Shown here in pieces: positions 39,189 to 48,386 of a stretch of 64,000 nucleotides of DNA; the stretch's first letter is position 1; every line of letters begins with the position of its first letter. Position numbers and translations under genes: made by a program. The notes beneath the pieces are model-generated. The model was given only the letters and a program-made list of their open reading frames with translations, did no database searches and had not been told where the DNA came from. Origin of the DNA: Paraburkholderia diazotrophica (GTDB taxonomy: Bacteria; Pseudomonadota; Gammaproteobacteria; Burkholderiales; Burkholderiaceae); NCBI RefSeq assembly GCF_900108945.1, contig NZ_FNYE01000003.1, positions 124,001 to 188,000 of the forward strand. The letters run 5' to 3'.

Positions 39189-39390
39189 ACCGCAGACCGC
39201 AGACCGCAGACCGCAGACCGCAGACCGCAGACCGCAGACCGCAGACCGCAGACCGCAGACCGCAGACCGCAGACCGCAGACCGCAGACCGCAGACCACAG
39301 ACCGCAGACCGCAGCCGCAGACCACAGCCGCAGACCGCAGACCGCAGACCGCAGACCGCAACCGCAACCGCAACCGCAACCGCAACCACC
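39189..39390. repeat. 7-bp tandem array (about 200 bp)
   Basis: Fifteen perfect units of ACCGCAG run from 39189, then mixed ACCACAG, ACCGCAG and 6-bp CCGCAG units, ending in five 6-bp ACCGCA units to about 39390. It lies in the 557-bp gap after DUF2252 and before the 39633 gene. Translated on the minus strand it yields a false cysteine-rich repeat protein. Purity of the left half implies recent expansion and likely copy-number variation. Confidence 0.95.
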
Positions 39391-39632
39391 CGCCGCGCCG
39401 AACATATCCCGTCGCCACATTCGAAGAATACGAATATGTTAGCGGGCTGGACGCCGGCGAGGGAGTATGTAAATCTGGCGATGGCGTCGTGGCGGAATGC
39501 GCGTCGTTTTCCGGGCTTGCCGCCCTGCATTTCCCGAACCAGGTCTGTACCCGACGCCGCGCACGGGCGCGCCGCCCGTGGGGCATGAACAATGCCTTCC
39601 TATGAGTCACTTCCACAACAGGAGACGGCACT
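39391..39632. other. Gap after the heptamer array: nothing recognised
   Basis: No convincing gene, RNA or strong hairpin. A weak ATTCG/CGAAT inverted repeat is near 39418-39434; the region probably holds the promoter of the small gene at 39633, whose ribosome site AGGAG lies at 39619-39623. Confidence 0.5.
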
Positions 39633-39962
39633 ATGGAAATCGAAGCGACCGCATGGTTCCCGCTGGACGACTATGCGCCCGTCAGGGACGGGTGGTACGA
39701 AGTCCAGCTTGTGAGCGGAGAAACGGCATTCGCCAAATTCGCGGAAGGCGGATGGACCGAAAGGCCGCTCCTCGTGTTCACACACTGGCGCGGATTGAGC
39801 GAAGATCCCGCGCGCGTGGACGAACCGGAAACCATCGACGCGGAAGCAACGGCAGCAGAAGGCGTGCGCGCAGCGTGGAACGCATTCTTCCCGGGCGCGA
39901 ACGGCGAGGCGCACAAGCCGCACGACATCTCGCACGGCAAGCCGCCACCCGTTACGCACTGA
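39633..39962 (+). CDS. Hypothetical 109-residue protein
   Basis: Not recognised. It starts MEIEATAWFPLDDYAPVRDG, with WYEVQLVSGETAFAKFAEGG and ERPLLVFTHWRGLSEDPARV, and ends in a His-rich PHDISHGKPPPVTH. It is acidic, with many aromatic residues and no signal peptide, membrane segment or cysteine. The good ribosome site AGGAG and codon use suggest a real gene. Its neighbours, DUF2252 and flavin reductase, give no clear functional link. Confidence 0.6.
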   Translation: MEIEATAWFPLDDYAPVRDGWYEVQLVSGETAFAKFAEGGWTERPLLVFTHWRGLSEDPARVDEPETIDAEATAAEGVRAAWNAFFPGANGEAHKPHDISHGKPPPVTH

Positions 39963-40099
39963 CTTCCCGTATCCACGCGGACCTGCGGACGGCGCGTCGG
40001 CGCCGCCGCTCGTTTCAGCGTCAACGCCTCCCTGTCACGCGGCCTCGCGTTTTTCCTCGCTTCGCTAGAATGCAGCGATCGATATCGCGAAGGCCATCC

Positions 40100-40714
40100 A
40101 TGCAAGATTTCCGCCAACCCGTCGATCTGACGCGCGCCACGCGCCTTCTGAATCACGGTCCCGTCACGCTTATCACCAGCGCGCACGGAGGCCGCTCGAA
40201 CGTGATGGCGGCGTCGTGGGCGATGCCGCTCGATTTCGTTCCGCCGAAAGTCGTCGTCGTGATCGACGCAAAGACGCTGACGCGGCAACTCGTCGAAGCG
40301 AGCGGCGTGTTCGGCCTGCAGCTGCCGACGCGCGGCTTCGCGCGCCATACGCTTGCGGTCGGATCGAATGCGGGCGTCGAGATCGACAAGCTCGCGGCGC
40401 TGCAACTCGAAACGTTCGCCGCGCAGAGGATCGACGTGCCGATGCTGGAAGGCTGCGTCGCATGGTTCGAATGCAAGGTGATCCCCGACGACAGCCAGCG
40501 CCACGATCTGATCATCGCCGAAGTGGTCGCGTGCTATGCGGACAGCCGCGTCTACTCGAACAACCGCTGGCACTTCGGCGACGATCGCGACATGCGCACG
40601 TGCCACTACGTCGCGGGCGGCACGTTCTTCGAAACCGGCGACACATTCGAAGTCGAAGCCGCGCCTGTCGGCAGCATTGGCAGCATTGGCAGCGTCGGCA
40701 GCGGCAACAGCTGA
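40100..40714 (+). CDS. Flavin reductase-like (FMN-binding) protein
   Basis: Protein of 204 residues. RLLNHGPVTLITSAHGGRSN, VMAASWAMPLDFVPPKVVVV and VFGLQLPTRGFARHTLAVGS match the flavin reductase-like FMN-binding split barrel (COG1853), which supplies reduced flavin or shuttles electrons. Specific partner unknown. The C-terminus GSIGSIGSVGSGNS is coded by a 9-bp tandem repeat and is probably a disordered, variable tail. Starts MQDFRQPVDL at 40100. Confidence 0.85.
   Translation: MQDFRQPVDLTRATRLLNHGPVTLITSAHGGRSNVMAASWAMPLDFVPPKVVVVIDAKTLTRQLVEASGVFGLQLPTRGFARHTLAVGSNAGVEIDKLAALQLETFAAQRIDVPMLEGCVAWFECKVIPDDSQRHDLIIAEVVACYADSRVYSNNRWHFGDDRDMRTCHYVAGGTFFETGDTFEVEAAPVGSIGSIGSVGSGNS
40670..40705 (+). 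repeat. 9-bp in-frame array at the flavin reductase 3' end
   Basis: Four units GGCAGCATT, GGCAGCATT, GGCAGCGTC and GGCAGCGGC encode Gly-Ser-Ile/Val repeats directly before the stop region. Confidence 0.85.
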
Positions 40715-40715
40715 T

Positions 40716-41561
40716 TTACGTCTTGAGCGGCACCCAGATCTCGACGCCGCCCATTCCCGTCACAGGATTGAACTGCTCGCTGTAGCGCTCGAAGTTGGGC
40801 GCATCGGCGGGCGTGTGGCCGGACTCGGGCAGCCACTTGTTCCAGATCGTGTTGCACGTGCGGCGTATCGTCGAGATGTGCTCGCGATGCGTGAACACCG
40901 CGTAGCGCTGCGCACCGATGCGCACACGGCTCAATTCATCGGGTAAGCCGGAGAAATCGGCCACCTCGACGCCGCACAGGTAATCGAAATTGCCTGAATC
41001 GTCGGCGTTGTAGCTGACGCCGTACGCAACCTGCCCGATCTGTCCCGGCACCTTGCCGTTGATCGCGCTGAAGCGCTGCCATTGCGCGGGAATGCCGGAA
41101 CTGCTCTCGCAGTTGTAGCGCTCGCTCAATCCGGCGACGAGCAGCGGCGTGCCATCGACGAAGCGAGGCGCCTCGAGATGGGCTAACAAGGACTCTTCCA
41201 TTTTGATCGGCTCCACGAGTGCGATGTTGTCGAGATGACCTTGCGCGCGCAACGCTTCGGGCGTGAGCCCGAACTGCTCGCGAAATGCGCGCGTGAATGC
41301 CTCGTGAGAGCCGTAACCCGCATCGACCGCGACGGCGAGAATATCCGGCGCACCGCGCGCAAGACGCCGCGCCGCTTCCGTCAGACGCCGGGCACGCACG
41401 TAGCGCATCACCGAATAACCCGTTGCCGCTTCGAATGCACGCGACAGATGAAAGCGCGAGACGCAGCCGCAACTGGCGATTTCATCGAGCGACAGCTCGC
41501 CCGCGAAGTGGCTTTCGATAAACCAGAGCGCTCTTCCGGCAGGGTTCGCGGCTGCGTTCAT
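40716..41561 (-). CDS. AraC/Rob-type regulator with GyrI-like domain
   Basis: Protein of 281 residues. The N-terminal double HTH is in LSLDEIASCGCVSRFHLSRA and DILAVAVDAGYGSHEAFTRA, followed by FREQFGLTPEALRAQ. Residues about 120-281 are a GyrI-like small-molecule-binding domain (NFDYLCGVEVADFSGLPDEL, RYAVFTHREHISTIRRTCN). This matches Rob/SoxS-like regulators that sense toxic ligands. It is convergent with the flavin reductase gene, whose stop lies 1 bp away, and may control the neighbouring DHA2 exporter. Confidence 0.88.
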   Translation of the reverse strand: MNAAANPAGRALWFIESHFAGELSLDEIASCGCVSRFHLSRAFEAATGYSVMRYVRARRLTEAARRLARGAPDILAVAVDAGYGSHEAFTRAFREQFGLTPEALRAQGHLDNIALVEPIKMEESLLAHLEAPRFVDGTPLLVAGLSERYNCESSSGIPAQWQRFSAINGKVPGQIGQVAYGVSYNADDSGNFDYLCGVEVADFSGLPDELSRVRIGAQRYAVFTHREHISTIRRTCNTIWNKWLPESGHTPADAPNFERYSEQFNPVTGMGGVEIWVPLKT

Positions 41562-41637
41562 AAAGACTCCCCTTTCGGCATGAACCCAGCATATCGATTG
41601 AAGACAGCGTTCATTTGATTGCGCTTGCGCTTCGTCA

Positions 41638-43092
41638 CTACTCCATCGATTCCTTCAACGCGCCGCGTTCCTGCCGCACGGCGGATTGCGCGCCCTGCCG
41701 CAACAACGCGCCGCCGATCGCCCCGGCCGTCGCCGCAAAGATCGCGCCGACGAGAAACGCGACGTGATAGCCGCTCGTCAGCGCGGCGGGCGTATCCGCG
41801 TGCTGCGCGCCGCCGCTCGCCGATTGCGCGGCCGCGAGACTTGCGAGCACCGCGAGTCCCAATGCGCCGCCCATCATGAACGACGTATTGACGATGCCCG
41901 ACGCGAGGCCCGAATCGGCGGGATCGACATCGCTCATCGCCGCGAGCAGCAGCGGATTGAACGCGACGCCCGCGCCGATGCCGAGCAGCACCATGCCGGG
42001 CAACACATCCATGACGAAGTGACCGTCGACGGGCGCGCGTGCGAACAGCAGCAGGCCGAGCGAGGCCAGCAGCAGACCGGCGGCGAGCGGACGCCGGATG
42101 CCGAAGCGCATCACCATGCGCGCCGACAGGCCGAGCGAGAAGAAACCCATGATCAGGTTCGCGGGCAGGAACGCGAGGCCGACCTGGAACGGCGCATAGC
42201 CGAGCACGCGCTGCAAATAGAGTGCGGAAATGAAGAACCACGCGAACATCGCGGCGGCCCACAACACGCCGACGACGTTGGCCGTCGCGACATTGCGCAA
42301 CGTGAGGAGCGCGAGCGGCATCAGCGGATGCACGACGCGTGCTTCTATCGCGAGAAACGCGCCGAGCAGCGCAAGCGCGACGACGAGCAGCCCGACCGTT
42401 TGCGTCGACAGCCAACCGGCTTCATTGCCGTTGACGATCGCATAGACGGCGAGCATCAGCGATGCGGTGACGGTCGCTGCGCCCGCGACGTCGAGCCACT
42501 CGCCATGTGCGTGTCCGCGTCCCGCGGGCAGCAGCGCAATGCACGCCGCGTACACGGCGATGCCGATCGGCAGATTGACGAGGAAGATCCAGTGCCAGCT
42601 CAGCAGATTGGTCAGCAGACCGCCCAGCAGCACGCCGATGCTGCCGCCGCCCGCGCACACGAAGCCATAGACGCCCATCGCTTTCGCGCGCTCGCCTTCT
42701 TCGGTGAAGAGATTCATGATCAGTGACAGCGAGACGGCCGACACCACTGCGCCGCCCAAGCCTTGAATCGCGCGCGCGCAAACCAGCATGACTTGCGAAT
42801 TCGCGAGCCCGCATGCAAGCGACGCCAGCGTAAACAGCGTAATGCCCGCGAGAAAGAGCTTGCGATGGCCGTACAGGTCGCCGAGCCGGCCGCCCAGCAA
42901 CAGAAAGCCGCCAAACGTCAGCATGTACGCGTTGACGACCCACACGAGCGCGGTTTCGGAAAAGCCCAGATCCGTCGCGATCGACGGCAAGGCGACGTTC
43001 ACGATGGTCGTATCGAGCACGATCATCAGCACGCCCATGCAAAGCACGACGAGTGCCAGCCAGCGTTTTTGACCTTCGATGTTATGCGTCAT
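41638..43092 (-). CDS. DHA2-family MFS drug exporter
   Basis: Transporter of 484 residues with about 14 membrane segments. MFS motif A is seen in GGRLGDLYGHRKLFLAGITL, and an early loop with LLGGLLTNLLSWHWIFLVNL is typical of the EmrB/QacA (DHA2) family; a leading charged residue segment VVLDTTIVNVALPSIATDLG is also family-typical. It probably exports drugs or aromatic compounds by proton antiport. It lies beside an AraC/Rob-type gene and 235 bp downstream of the aminobenzoate operon's last gene on the same strand; co-transcription is uncertain. Confidence 0.9.
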   Translation of the reverse strand: MTHNIEGQKRWLALVVLCMGVLMIVLDTTIVNVALPSIATDLGFSETALVWVVNAYMLTFGGFLLLGGRLGDLYGHRKLFLAGITLFTLASLACGLANSQVMLVCARAIQGLGGAVVSAVSLSLIMNLFTEEGERAKAMGVYGFVCAGGGSIGVLLGGLLTNLLSWHWIFLVNLPIGIAVYAACIALLPAGRGHAHGEWLDVAGAATVTASLMLAVYAIVNGNEAGWLSTQTVGLLVVALALLGAFLAIEARVVHPLMPLALLTLRNVATANVVGVLWAAAMFAWFFISALYLQRVLGYAPFQVGLAFLPANLIMGFFSLGLSARMVMRFGIRRPLAAGLLLASLGLLLFARAPVDGHFVMDVLPGMVLLGIGAGVAFNPLLLAAMSDVDPADSGLASGIVNTSFMMGGALGLAVLASLAAAQSASGGAQHADTPAALTSGYHVAFLVGAIFAATAGAIGGALLRQGAQSAVRQERGALKESME

Positions 43093-43327
43093 GCGCGCGT
43101 TCCTCCGTGGCGGTCGATGCGCTTCCAGTCTCGTCAGGGGCCGCCCGAAACTTCAACTAGACAACGGATTTGCGCATCGCTCTTCTACACACGACGATCG
43201 AAGGCGGAGGAAATCGACACGGCCCAGTCCAACAATTTTTGTTCGCCGCCGCGCGGAGGAAACGCCATACGAGGCCGTGCAGGACGGCGGCCTCTATTCA
43301 TCACAAATCACAACACCGGAGCGCAAA
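43093..43327. other. Gap with one hairpin, no gene
   Basis: Between the exporter and the fusion hydrolase genes only an inverted repeat is notable: GAGGCCG (43271-43277) and CGGCCTC (43288-43294) with a 10-nt loop, a candidate leftward terminator for the aminobenzoate operon, without a T-run. Confidence 0.35.
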
Positions 43328-44566
43328 TCACGCCGACCACTTGCCGCCCATCAGCTCATTGGACGGCAGCGTTTCGTCGAGCAGCTTGCGTGCACTCTCG
43401 ATGCCCGCGACGGGCAAGCCCTCCGGATCGAGCAGCCCGACCTGCACGAGCACGGAAGCCTGATCCCAATAAATGTGCTCGTTATACAGCTTGTCGCCGC
43501 GAAAGCAGACGACCGCGAGCATCGGCACCTCGAAGTATTTGCCCGTCGGCGCGACACCGGGCAGCAGCCAGTCGATCTCGCAGCTATGCGTGCACGCAAA
43601 GATGAATTCGTCGACGATGCGATCGGAACCGATGGTCCGCGAAATTGGAATCAGCTTTGTGTCAGGCGGATTCGAATTGACGAAGTGATTCGTGTAGAAG
43701 CGCTTCAAATTATCATAACCGACGCCGCCCGTCATCGTCGGCACGTGATTGACGTAGGGCTGCGCGACCATCGTCGGCATGACGGCGTCGACATCGCGCG
43801 TCGCGAACTCGAAATAGCAGTGCCGTTCCCACAATGTGTTCAGATCGTAGACGGGGCCGAGCACCTTGCGCAGCAGCGCGAGCGTGCGCGAGTACGCCAT
43901 CATCGCGGCGGGCTTGTCGTATTGCGGGCGCGCGGGCGACGCGAACGCATGATCGCAGCCCGGATAGACATACTGCTCGATGTTCGGATGCGTGCGAAGC
44001 GCGGCCATGATCTGCTCGCGCACGGGCGGCGGACAGTACGAATCGTTTTCGGCGAAATGAAACACCATCGGGCAGCGAATGTGCTTCGCTTCGTCCAGAT
44101 ACGCTTCGAGCCCGACGCCGTAATAGCTCGCCGCGCAATCGACGTCCGTGCGCGCAGCCGCGAGCATCGCAAGCTTGCCGCCGAGGCAATAGCCGATCGC
44201 GCCCACTTTGCCCGCGTGCTCGGGCAGCGCGCGCAACGTATCGATGGTGGCGGCGATGTCGTCGATTGCGCGGTCGACATCGAACTTCGCATGAAAGTCG
44301 AGCGCGCGTTTCATGTCCTCGCCTTCGTAGCCGAGCACGACATTCGGCTGGATGCGCCAGAACAGATCGGGCACGAGCACGACGTAGCCTTCTTCCGCGT
44401 AGCGGTCGGCCGTCGTCTTCAGATAGGTGTTGATGCCGAAGATCTCTTGCAGCAGCACGAGGCCCGGACCGGACCCCTGCGCCGGACGCGCAACGTATGC
44501 ATTGAAACGGCCGCCATCGCGAGCGGCGACTTCGATAAAGGAACCGGCCACGGGATGCTCCTCCAT
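43328..44566 (-). CDS. Dienelactone hydrolase-SnoaL-like fusion protein
   Basis: Protein of 412 residues in two parts. Residues 1-240 are a dienelactone hydrolase-type alpha/beta hydrolase with the complete triad Cys127 (AIGYCLGGK), Asp175 (FAENDSY) and His206 (GCDHAF). Residues about 255-400 form a SnoaL/NTF2-like cone domain (FVNSNPPDTKLIPISRTIGS, EIDWLLPGVAPTGKYFEVPM). It is the last gene of the 2-aminobenzoyl-CoA operon and may open or hydrolyse a ring intermediate (inference). The fusion is not one I know to be characterised. Confidence 0.8.
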   Translation of the reverse strand: MEEHPVAGSFIEVAARDGGRFNAYVARPAQGSGPGLVLLQEIFGINTYLKTTADRYAEEGYVVLVPDLFWRIQPNVVLGYEGEDMKRALDFHAKFDVDRAIDDIAATIDTLRALPEHAGKVGAIGYCLGGKLAMLAAARTDVDCAASYYGVGLEAYLDEAKHIRCPMVFHFAENDSYCPPPVREQIMAALRTHPNIEQYVYPGCDHAFASPARPQYDKPAAMMAYSRTLALLRKVLGPVYDLNTLWERHCYFEFATRDVDAVMPTMVAQPYVNHVPTMTGGVGYDNLKRFYTNHFVNSNPPDTKLIPISRTIGSDRIVDEFIFACTHSCEIDWLLPGVAPTGKYFEVPMLAVVCFRGDKLYNEHIYWDQASVLVQVGLLDPEGLPVAGIESARKLLDETLPSNELMGGKWSA

Positions 44567-44633
44567 GATCAGATGATGGGGACTGCGCGCGTCCTCAGTC
44601 GTCCCTTCGTCTCAACGTCGAGATGCGGGCGCG

Positions 44634-46274
44634 CTACATCGCACGCAATGCGAACCGTTTGATCTTGCCGGTTTCCGTGCGAGGCAGCGCGTCGATGAAG
44701 GCGACGACGCGCGGGTACTTGTACGGCGCAACGGTATTCTTCACGAATTCCTGCAATTCCGCGATCAGTTTTTCGTCGCCGCTATAGCCCGGATTGAGCA
44801 CGATGAACGCCTTCACGATCTGCCCGCGTGTTTCATCGGGCACGCCGATCACGCCGCATTCGGCGACGGCCTTGTGTTGCATCAGCACGCTCTCCACTTC
44901 GGGGCCGGAGATGTTGTAGCCGGCGGACACGATCATGTCGTCGGCACGGGCCTGATAGAACACGTAACCGTCCTCGTCGATATAGACGGAGTCGCCGGGC
45001 AGGTTCCAGCCGTCGCGCACGAACTTGCGCTGGCGGTCGTCGGCGAGATAGCGGCAGCCCGTCGGACCGCGCACCGCGAGCTTGCCGATCGTGCCTGCGG
45101 GCACGGGGCGCATGTCGTCGTCGACGGCTTGCACGATGTAGCCAGGCACGGCCTTGCCGATCGCGTGCGGCCGTACGTCGCCGCCGGCCGCCGAGATGAA
45201 GATATGGATCAGCTCGGTGCCGCCGATGCCGTCGATCATCTCGATGCCGCTCGCTTCGCGCCATAGCGCGCGCGTCGAATCGGGCAACGCTTCGCCTGCG
45301 GAAACGGTCTTCTTCAGCGACGAAACGTCGAAGCGCGGAATCAACGGCGCCATCTGTCGATAGAACGTCGGTGCGGTGAACATCACGGTTGCGCGAAAGC
45401 GCTCGACGTTTTGCAGCAGCGTTTCGGGCGTCTGCTTTTCGATCAGCACCGTCGATGCGCCCGCGCGCAACGGAAAGCACAAGAGGCCGCCGAGACCGAA
45501 CGTGAACGCGAGCGGCGGCGTGCCGCAGAAGACGTCGTCGGCGGTGGGCTTGAGCACGTGACGCGGGAACAGGTCGCACATCGCGAGCACGTCGCGATGA
45601 AAGTGCATGCAGCCCTTGGGCGCGCCCGTCGTGCCGCTCGTGAAGGCGATCAGGCAGACATCGTCGGCGGCCGTGTCGCACGCGTCGAATTCAGCGGGCT
45701 TCGACGCGGCCAGCGCTTCGAGCGATCCGGGCACGTCGTCATGAAAGACCAGCGTCTGCTCAAGGCCCTCGCAAAAGAACTCGTCGCCTTGCGACGTGCA
45801 GCGCGCAAGTTCTTCCGTCAGCCGCGTGTCGCACAGCGCCGCGCTGATCTGCGCCTTGTCGATGATCTGCTTGAGTTCCTTTGCGCGCAGCAACGGCATC
45901 GTCGGCACGACGACGAGACCCGCTTTCAATGCAGCGAGAAATGCGGCGGCCATCTGCAATGTGTTCGGGCCGCGCAGCAGCACGCGATTGCCCGGCTGCA
46001 AGCGCATTTCATCGACGAGTACATGCGCGTTGCGATTGACCATCGCGAGCAGTTCGCCATAAGTGGTCGTCTGCGGTTTGCCGTCGACATCCGACCAGAT
46101 GGCAGGCCGGTCGCGATGTCCGCCTTCGACAGCACGATCGAGCAGTTCAGTCGCGCAGTTGAAGCGCGCCGGATACGCGACGTCCGGATTGTCGAGCAAA
46201 AAGAGCGGCCATTGATCCTCGGGCGGCAAGTGGTCGCGCGCGAAGGTATCGACGTGAGCTGACGGTTCCATCAT
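44634..46274 (-). CDS. abmG: 2-Aminobenzoate (anthranilate)-CoA ligase
   Basis: Acyl-CoA synthetase of 546 residues that should activate anthranilate with ATP and CoA. AMP-binding motif TSGTTGAPKGCMHFHRD, core GDVRPHAIGKAVPGYIVQAV, and the hinge/C-terminal VSAGYNISGPEVESVLMQHK with GKIKRFALRAM at the end (conserved lysine) match the benzoate-CoA ligase group. Its place in an operon with the bifunctional monooxygenase supports aminobenzoate rather than benzoate. The start ATG 46274 follows GAGGAG. Confidence 0.82.
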   Translation of the reverse strand: MMEPSAHVDTFARDHLPPEDQWPLFLLDNPDVAYPARFNCATELLDRAVEGGHRDRPAIWSDVDGKPQTTTYGELLAMVNRNAHVLVDEMRLQPGNRVLLRGPNTLQMAAAFLAALKAGLVVVPTMPLLRAKELKQIIDKAQISAALCDTRLTEELARCTSQGDEFFCEGLEQTLVFHDDVPGSLEALAASKPAEFDACDTAADDVCLIAFTSGTTGAPKGCMHFHRDVLAMCDLFPRHVLKPTADDVFCGTPPLAFTFGLGGLLCFPLRAGASTVLIEKQTPETLLQNVERFRATVMFTAPTFYRQMAPLIPRFDVSSLKKTVSAGEALPDSTRALWREASGIEMIDGIGGTELIHIFISAAGGDVRPHAIGKAVPGYIVQAVDDDMRPVPAGTIGKLAVRGPTGCRYLADDRQRKFVRDGWNLPGDSVYIDEDGYVFYQARADDMIVSAGYNISGPEVESVLMQHKAVAECGVIGVPDETRGQIVKAFIVLNPGYSGDEKLIAELQEFVKNTVAPYKYPRVVAFIDALPRTETGKIKRFALRAM

Positions 46275-46349
46275 GAAACTCCTCTGCCATGCATGCTAAT
46301 CGTTGCAAGCCGTGCGGCGCGGGTTGGTCTGCGCGGATGCGAAGCGGGC

Positions 46350-46748
46350 CTAGTCGGTAATCACGGCTGTCGCTTCGATTTCGACCTTGGCTTCATCCTC
46401 GATCAGCGCGACGACCTGGACTGCGCTCATCGCAATGTCGTAATCGCCGATCAGCTCGCGAAACGTCTGGCCGATCTCCCTGAGCGACGCGAGATACTCG
46501 CGCTTGTCGGTGACGTACCACGTCATTCGCACAAGATGCTCGGGCCGGCCGCCCGCTTCGCGCAACACGGCGAGCACATTGCGCAGCGCTTGCGCGGCCT
46601 GCTCGGCGAAGAGATCGCTCGTCATGCGCGCTTCTGCGTCCCAGCCGATCTGTCCGGCGATATACACCTGCGTGCCGCTCGCCGCGACACCATTCGCATA
46701 GCCGCGCGGCTTCACCCAGCCCGCAGGCAGTAGCGGTTTCTTTTTCAT
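46350..46748 (-). CDS. RidA family enamine/imine deaminase
   Basis: Protein of 132 residues with the YjgF/RidA trimer fold: [40 protein letters not shown] and [20 protein letters not shown]. RidA proteins hydrolyse reactive enamines/imines with release of ammonia. The dearomatised product of 2-aminobenzoyl-CoA is an enamine, so a dedicated RidA in this operon would make chemical sense (inference). It overlaps the preceding thioesterase gene by 4 bp. Confidence 0.85.
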   Translation of the reverse strand: MKKKPLLPAGWVKPRGYANGVAASGTQVYIAGQIGWDAEARMTSDLFAEQAAQALRNVLAVLREAGGRPEHLVRMTWYVTDKREYLASLREIGQTFRELIGDYDIAMSAVQVVALIEDEAKVEIEATAVITD

Positions 46749-47188
46749 GAGCGTTGCTCCTCGGATTGAACGGCATGCGGCGCGAACGCTGCGAGCGCTG
46801 TCGCGATGTCATCGGGAATGTCGATCGACTGGCCGCTTTCCAGCGACGTCGTGACGAGCACCTGTGCTGCACGAAAGCGCACTTCACCCGCGCAGCGCGC
46901 AACGATGGCGAGGCCGATCGAGCGGCGCCCGATACGCGTCACGTCAAGCGACAGCGTGATCGTTTCGCCCATGCGGCTCGGCCGCGAGAACTCGCAATCG
47001 AGCTTGACGATCGGCAGGCCGACGCGGCGCGTCTGAATCATGTGCGCGTAGTCGATGGCAAGACGCTCGTTGAACCACTCTTCAACGAGCATGTTCGTCA
47101 TCACCAGATATTGCGGAAAGTAGACGATGCCCGCAGGGTCGCAATGCGCGAAGCGGATGCGCACGGGCATGTCGAACGACGCGTTCAT
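46745..47188 (-). CDS. 4-Hydroxybenzoyl-CoA-type hotdog thioesterase
   Basis: Protein of 147 residues. The catalytic Asp17 lies in [20 protein letters not shown], with the classical aspartate motif of the 4HBT family; [20 protein letters not shown] and [16 protein letters not shown] continue the hotdog fold. It should hydrolyse aryl- or acyl-CoA, perhaps to recycle trapped CoA during aminobenzoate breakdown. It overlaps the acyl-CoA dehydrogenase gene upstream and the RidA gene downstream by 4 bp each. Confidence 0.87.
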   Translation of the reverse strand: MNASFDMPVRIRFAHCDPAGIVYFPQYLVMTNMLVEEWFNERLAIDYAHMIQTRRVGLPIVKLDCEFSRPSRMGETITLSLDVTRIGRRSIGLAIVARCAGEVRFRAAQVLVTTSLESGQSIDIPDDIATALAAFAPHAVQSEEQRS

Positions 47189-48384
47189 GACGTGCGCTCC
47201 TGTTGCTGGCTCGCCGCATGTGCTTTCAGCAGATCGCGGCCGACGATCAGTTGCTGCACTTCCGTCGCGCCTTCATAGATGCGCAGCGCGCGAATCTCGC
47301 GATACAGCCGCTCGACGGTCGCGCCGCTTCGCACGCCCATGCCGCCCCACAGTTGCACGGCGGCGTCGATCACCTGTTGCGCGCCTTCGCTTGCGTGCCA
47401 CTTCGCCATCGCGGCTTCGCGCGTTACGCTTTCGCCCTGATCGCGCAGCCACGCGGCGCGATAGACGAGCAGCGCGCTGCTGTCGATCGTCAACGCCATC
47501 TGCGCGAGCTTCGTTTGCGTGAGTTGAAAGTCGCCGAGCGTCTGACCGAACATCTTGCGCGACGCGGCGCGCGCGAGTCCTTCCTGCATCGCGCGACGCG
47601 CAAAGCCCAACGATGCAGCGGCAACCGACGTGCGAAAGATATCGAGCGTGCGCATCGCGATCTTGAAGCCTTCGCCGGGCGCACCAAGCATCTGGCTGCG
47701 CGGCACGCGCGCGCCGTCGAAATGAAGACGCGCGAGAGGATGCGGCGCGATCACGTCGATGCGTTCGGCGATCTCCAGGCCCGGCGTGTTCGCGTCGACG
47801 ATAAACGCGCTGATGCCGCGCGCGCCCGGTGCCTCGCCCGTTCTCGCGAACACCACATAGAAGTCTGCGATGCCGCCGTTCGAGATCCACGTCTTGTCGC
47901 CGTCGAGAACGTAGACGTCGCCTTCTGCGCGCGCCTGCAACGACATCGCCGCGACGTCCGATCCCGCTTCGGGCTCTGACAACGCGAACGCGGCAATCGC
48001 TTCGCCCCTTGCGACGCGCGGCAGATAGCGCATCTTCTGTTCGTGTGTGCCCGCGAGCGTGATCGCGCCGGAGCCGAGACCTTGCATCGCGAGCGCGAAG
48101 TCCGCGAGACCGTCGTGCTTCGCGAGCGTTTCGCGCAGCAGACACACGGCGCGCGTGTCGATCGTATCGCCGTGCCCGCCGTATTGCGTGCCGCCGACAC
48201 CGTACTTCAGCCAGCCCGCTTCACCCAATGCACGCACGAACTGCTTGCACGACGCGTCGGCATCTTCATGCTGCACGTGTGCGAGATGCTGCGTGGCCCA
48301 TGTCTCTATCGCTTCTGCCAGCTCACGATGATGCGCTTCGAAAAACGGCCAGGCCAATGCGCTGTGCGGATCGTTGATATTCAA
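47185..48384 (-). CDS. Acyl-CoA dehydrogenase
   Basis: FAD enzyme of 399 residues. [20 protein letters not shown] and [20 protein letters not shown] are the FAD-binding motif, [20 protein letters not shown] the middle, and [20 protein letters not shown] with [20 protein letters not shown] the end. The catalytic base Glu is in YEGATE. It should oxidise a ring-derived acyl-CoA in the aminobenzoate route. The likely start is TTG 48384, 2 bp after the upstream stop with GGAG at 48392-48395; the longer frame is a shadow. Confidence 0.88.
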   Translation of the reverse strand: MNINDPHSALAWPFFEAHHRELAEAIETWATQHLAHVQHEDADASCKQFVRALGEAGWLKYGVGGTQYGGHGDTIDTRAVCLLRETLAKHDGLADFALAMQGLGSGAITLAGTHEQKMRYLPRVARGEAIAAFALSEPEAGSDVAAMSLQARAEGDVYVLDGDKTWISNGGIADFYVVFARTGEAPGARGISAFIVDANTPGLEIAERIDVIAPHPLARLHFDGARVPRSQMLGAPGEGFKIAMRTLDIFRTSVAAASLGFARRAMQEGLARAASRKMFGQTLGDFQLTQTKLAQMALTIDSSALLVYRAAWLRDQGESVTREAAMAKWHASEGAQQVIDAAVQLWGGMGVRSGATVERLYREIRALRIYEGATEVQQLIVGRDLLKAHAASQQQERTS

Positions 48385-48386
48385 GG

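Noticed and set aside
39189..39390. CRISPR array
   Set aside because: The repeat is contiguous 7-bp units with no spacers and no cas genes nearby.
38718..39631. Leftward cysteine-rich repeat proteins (GLRSAVC repeats)
   Set aside because: They are translations of the 7-bp tandem array in three frames, not proteins.
43079..44662. Rightward 527-codon frame opposite the hydrolase fusion gene
   Set aside because: Antisense shadow; the other strand has an intact catalytic triad and operon context.
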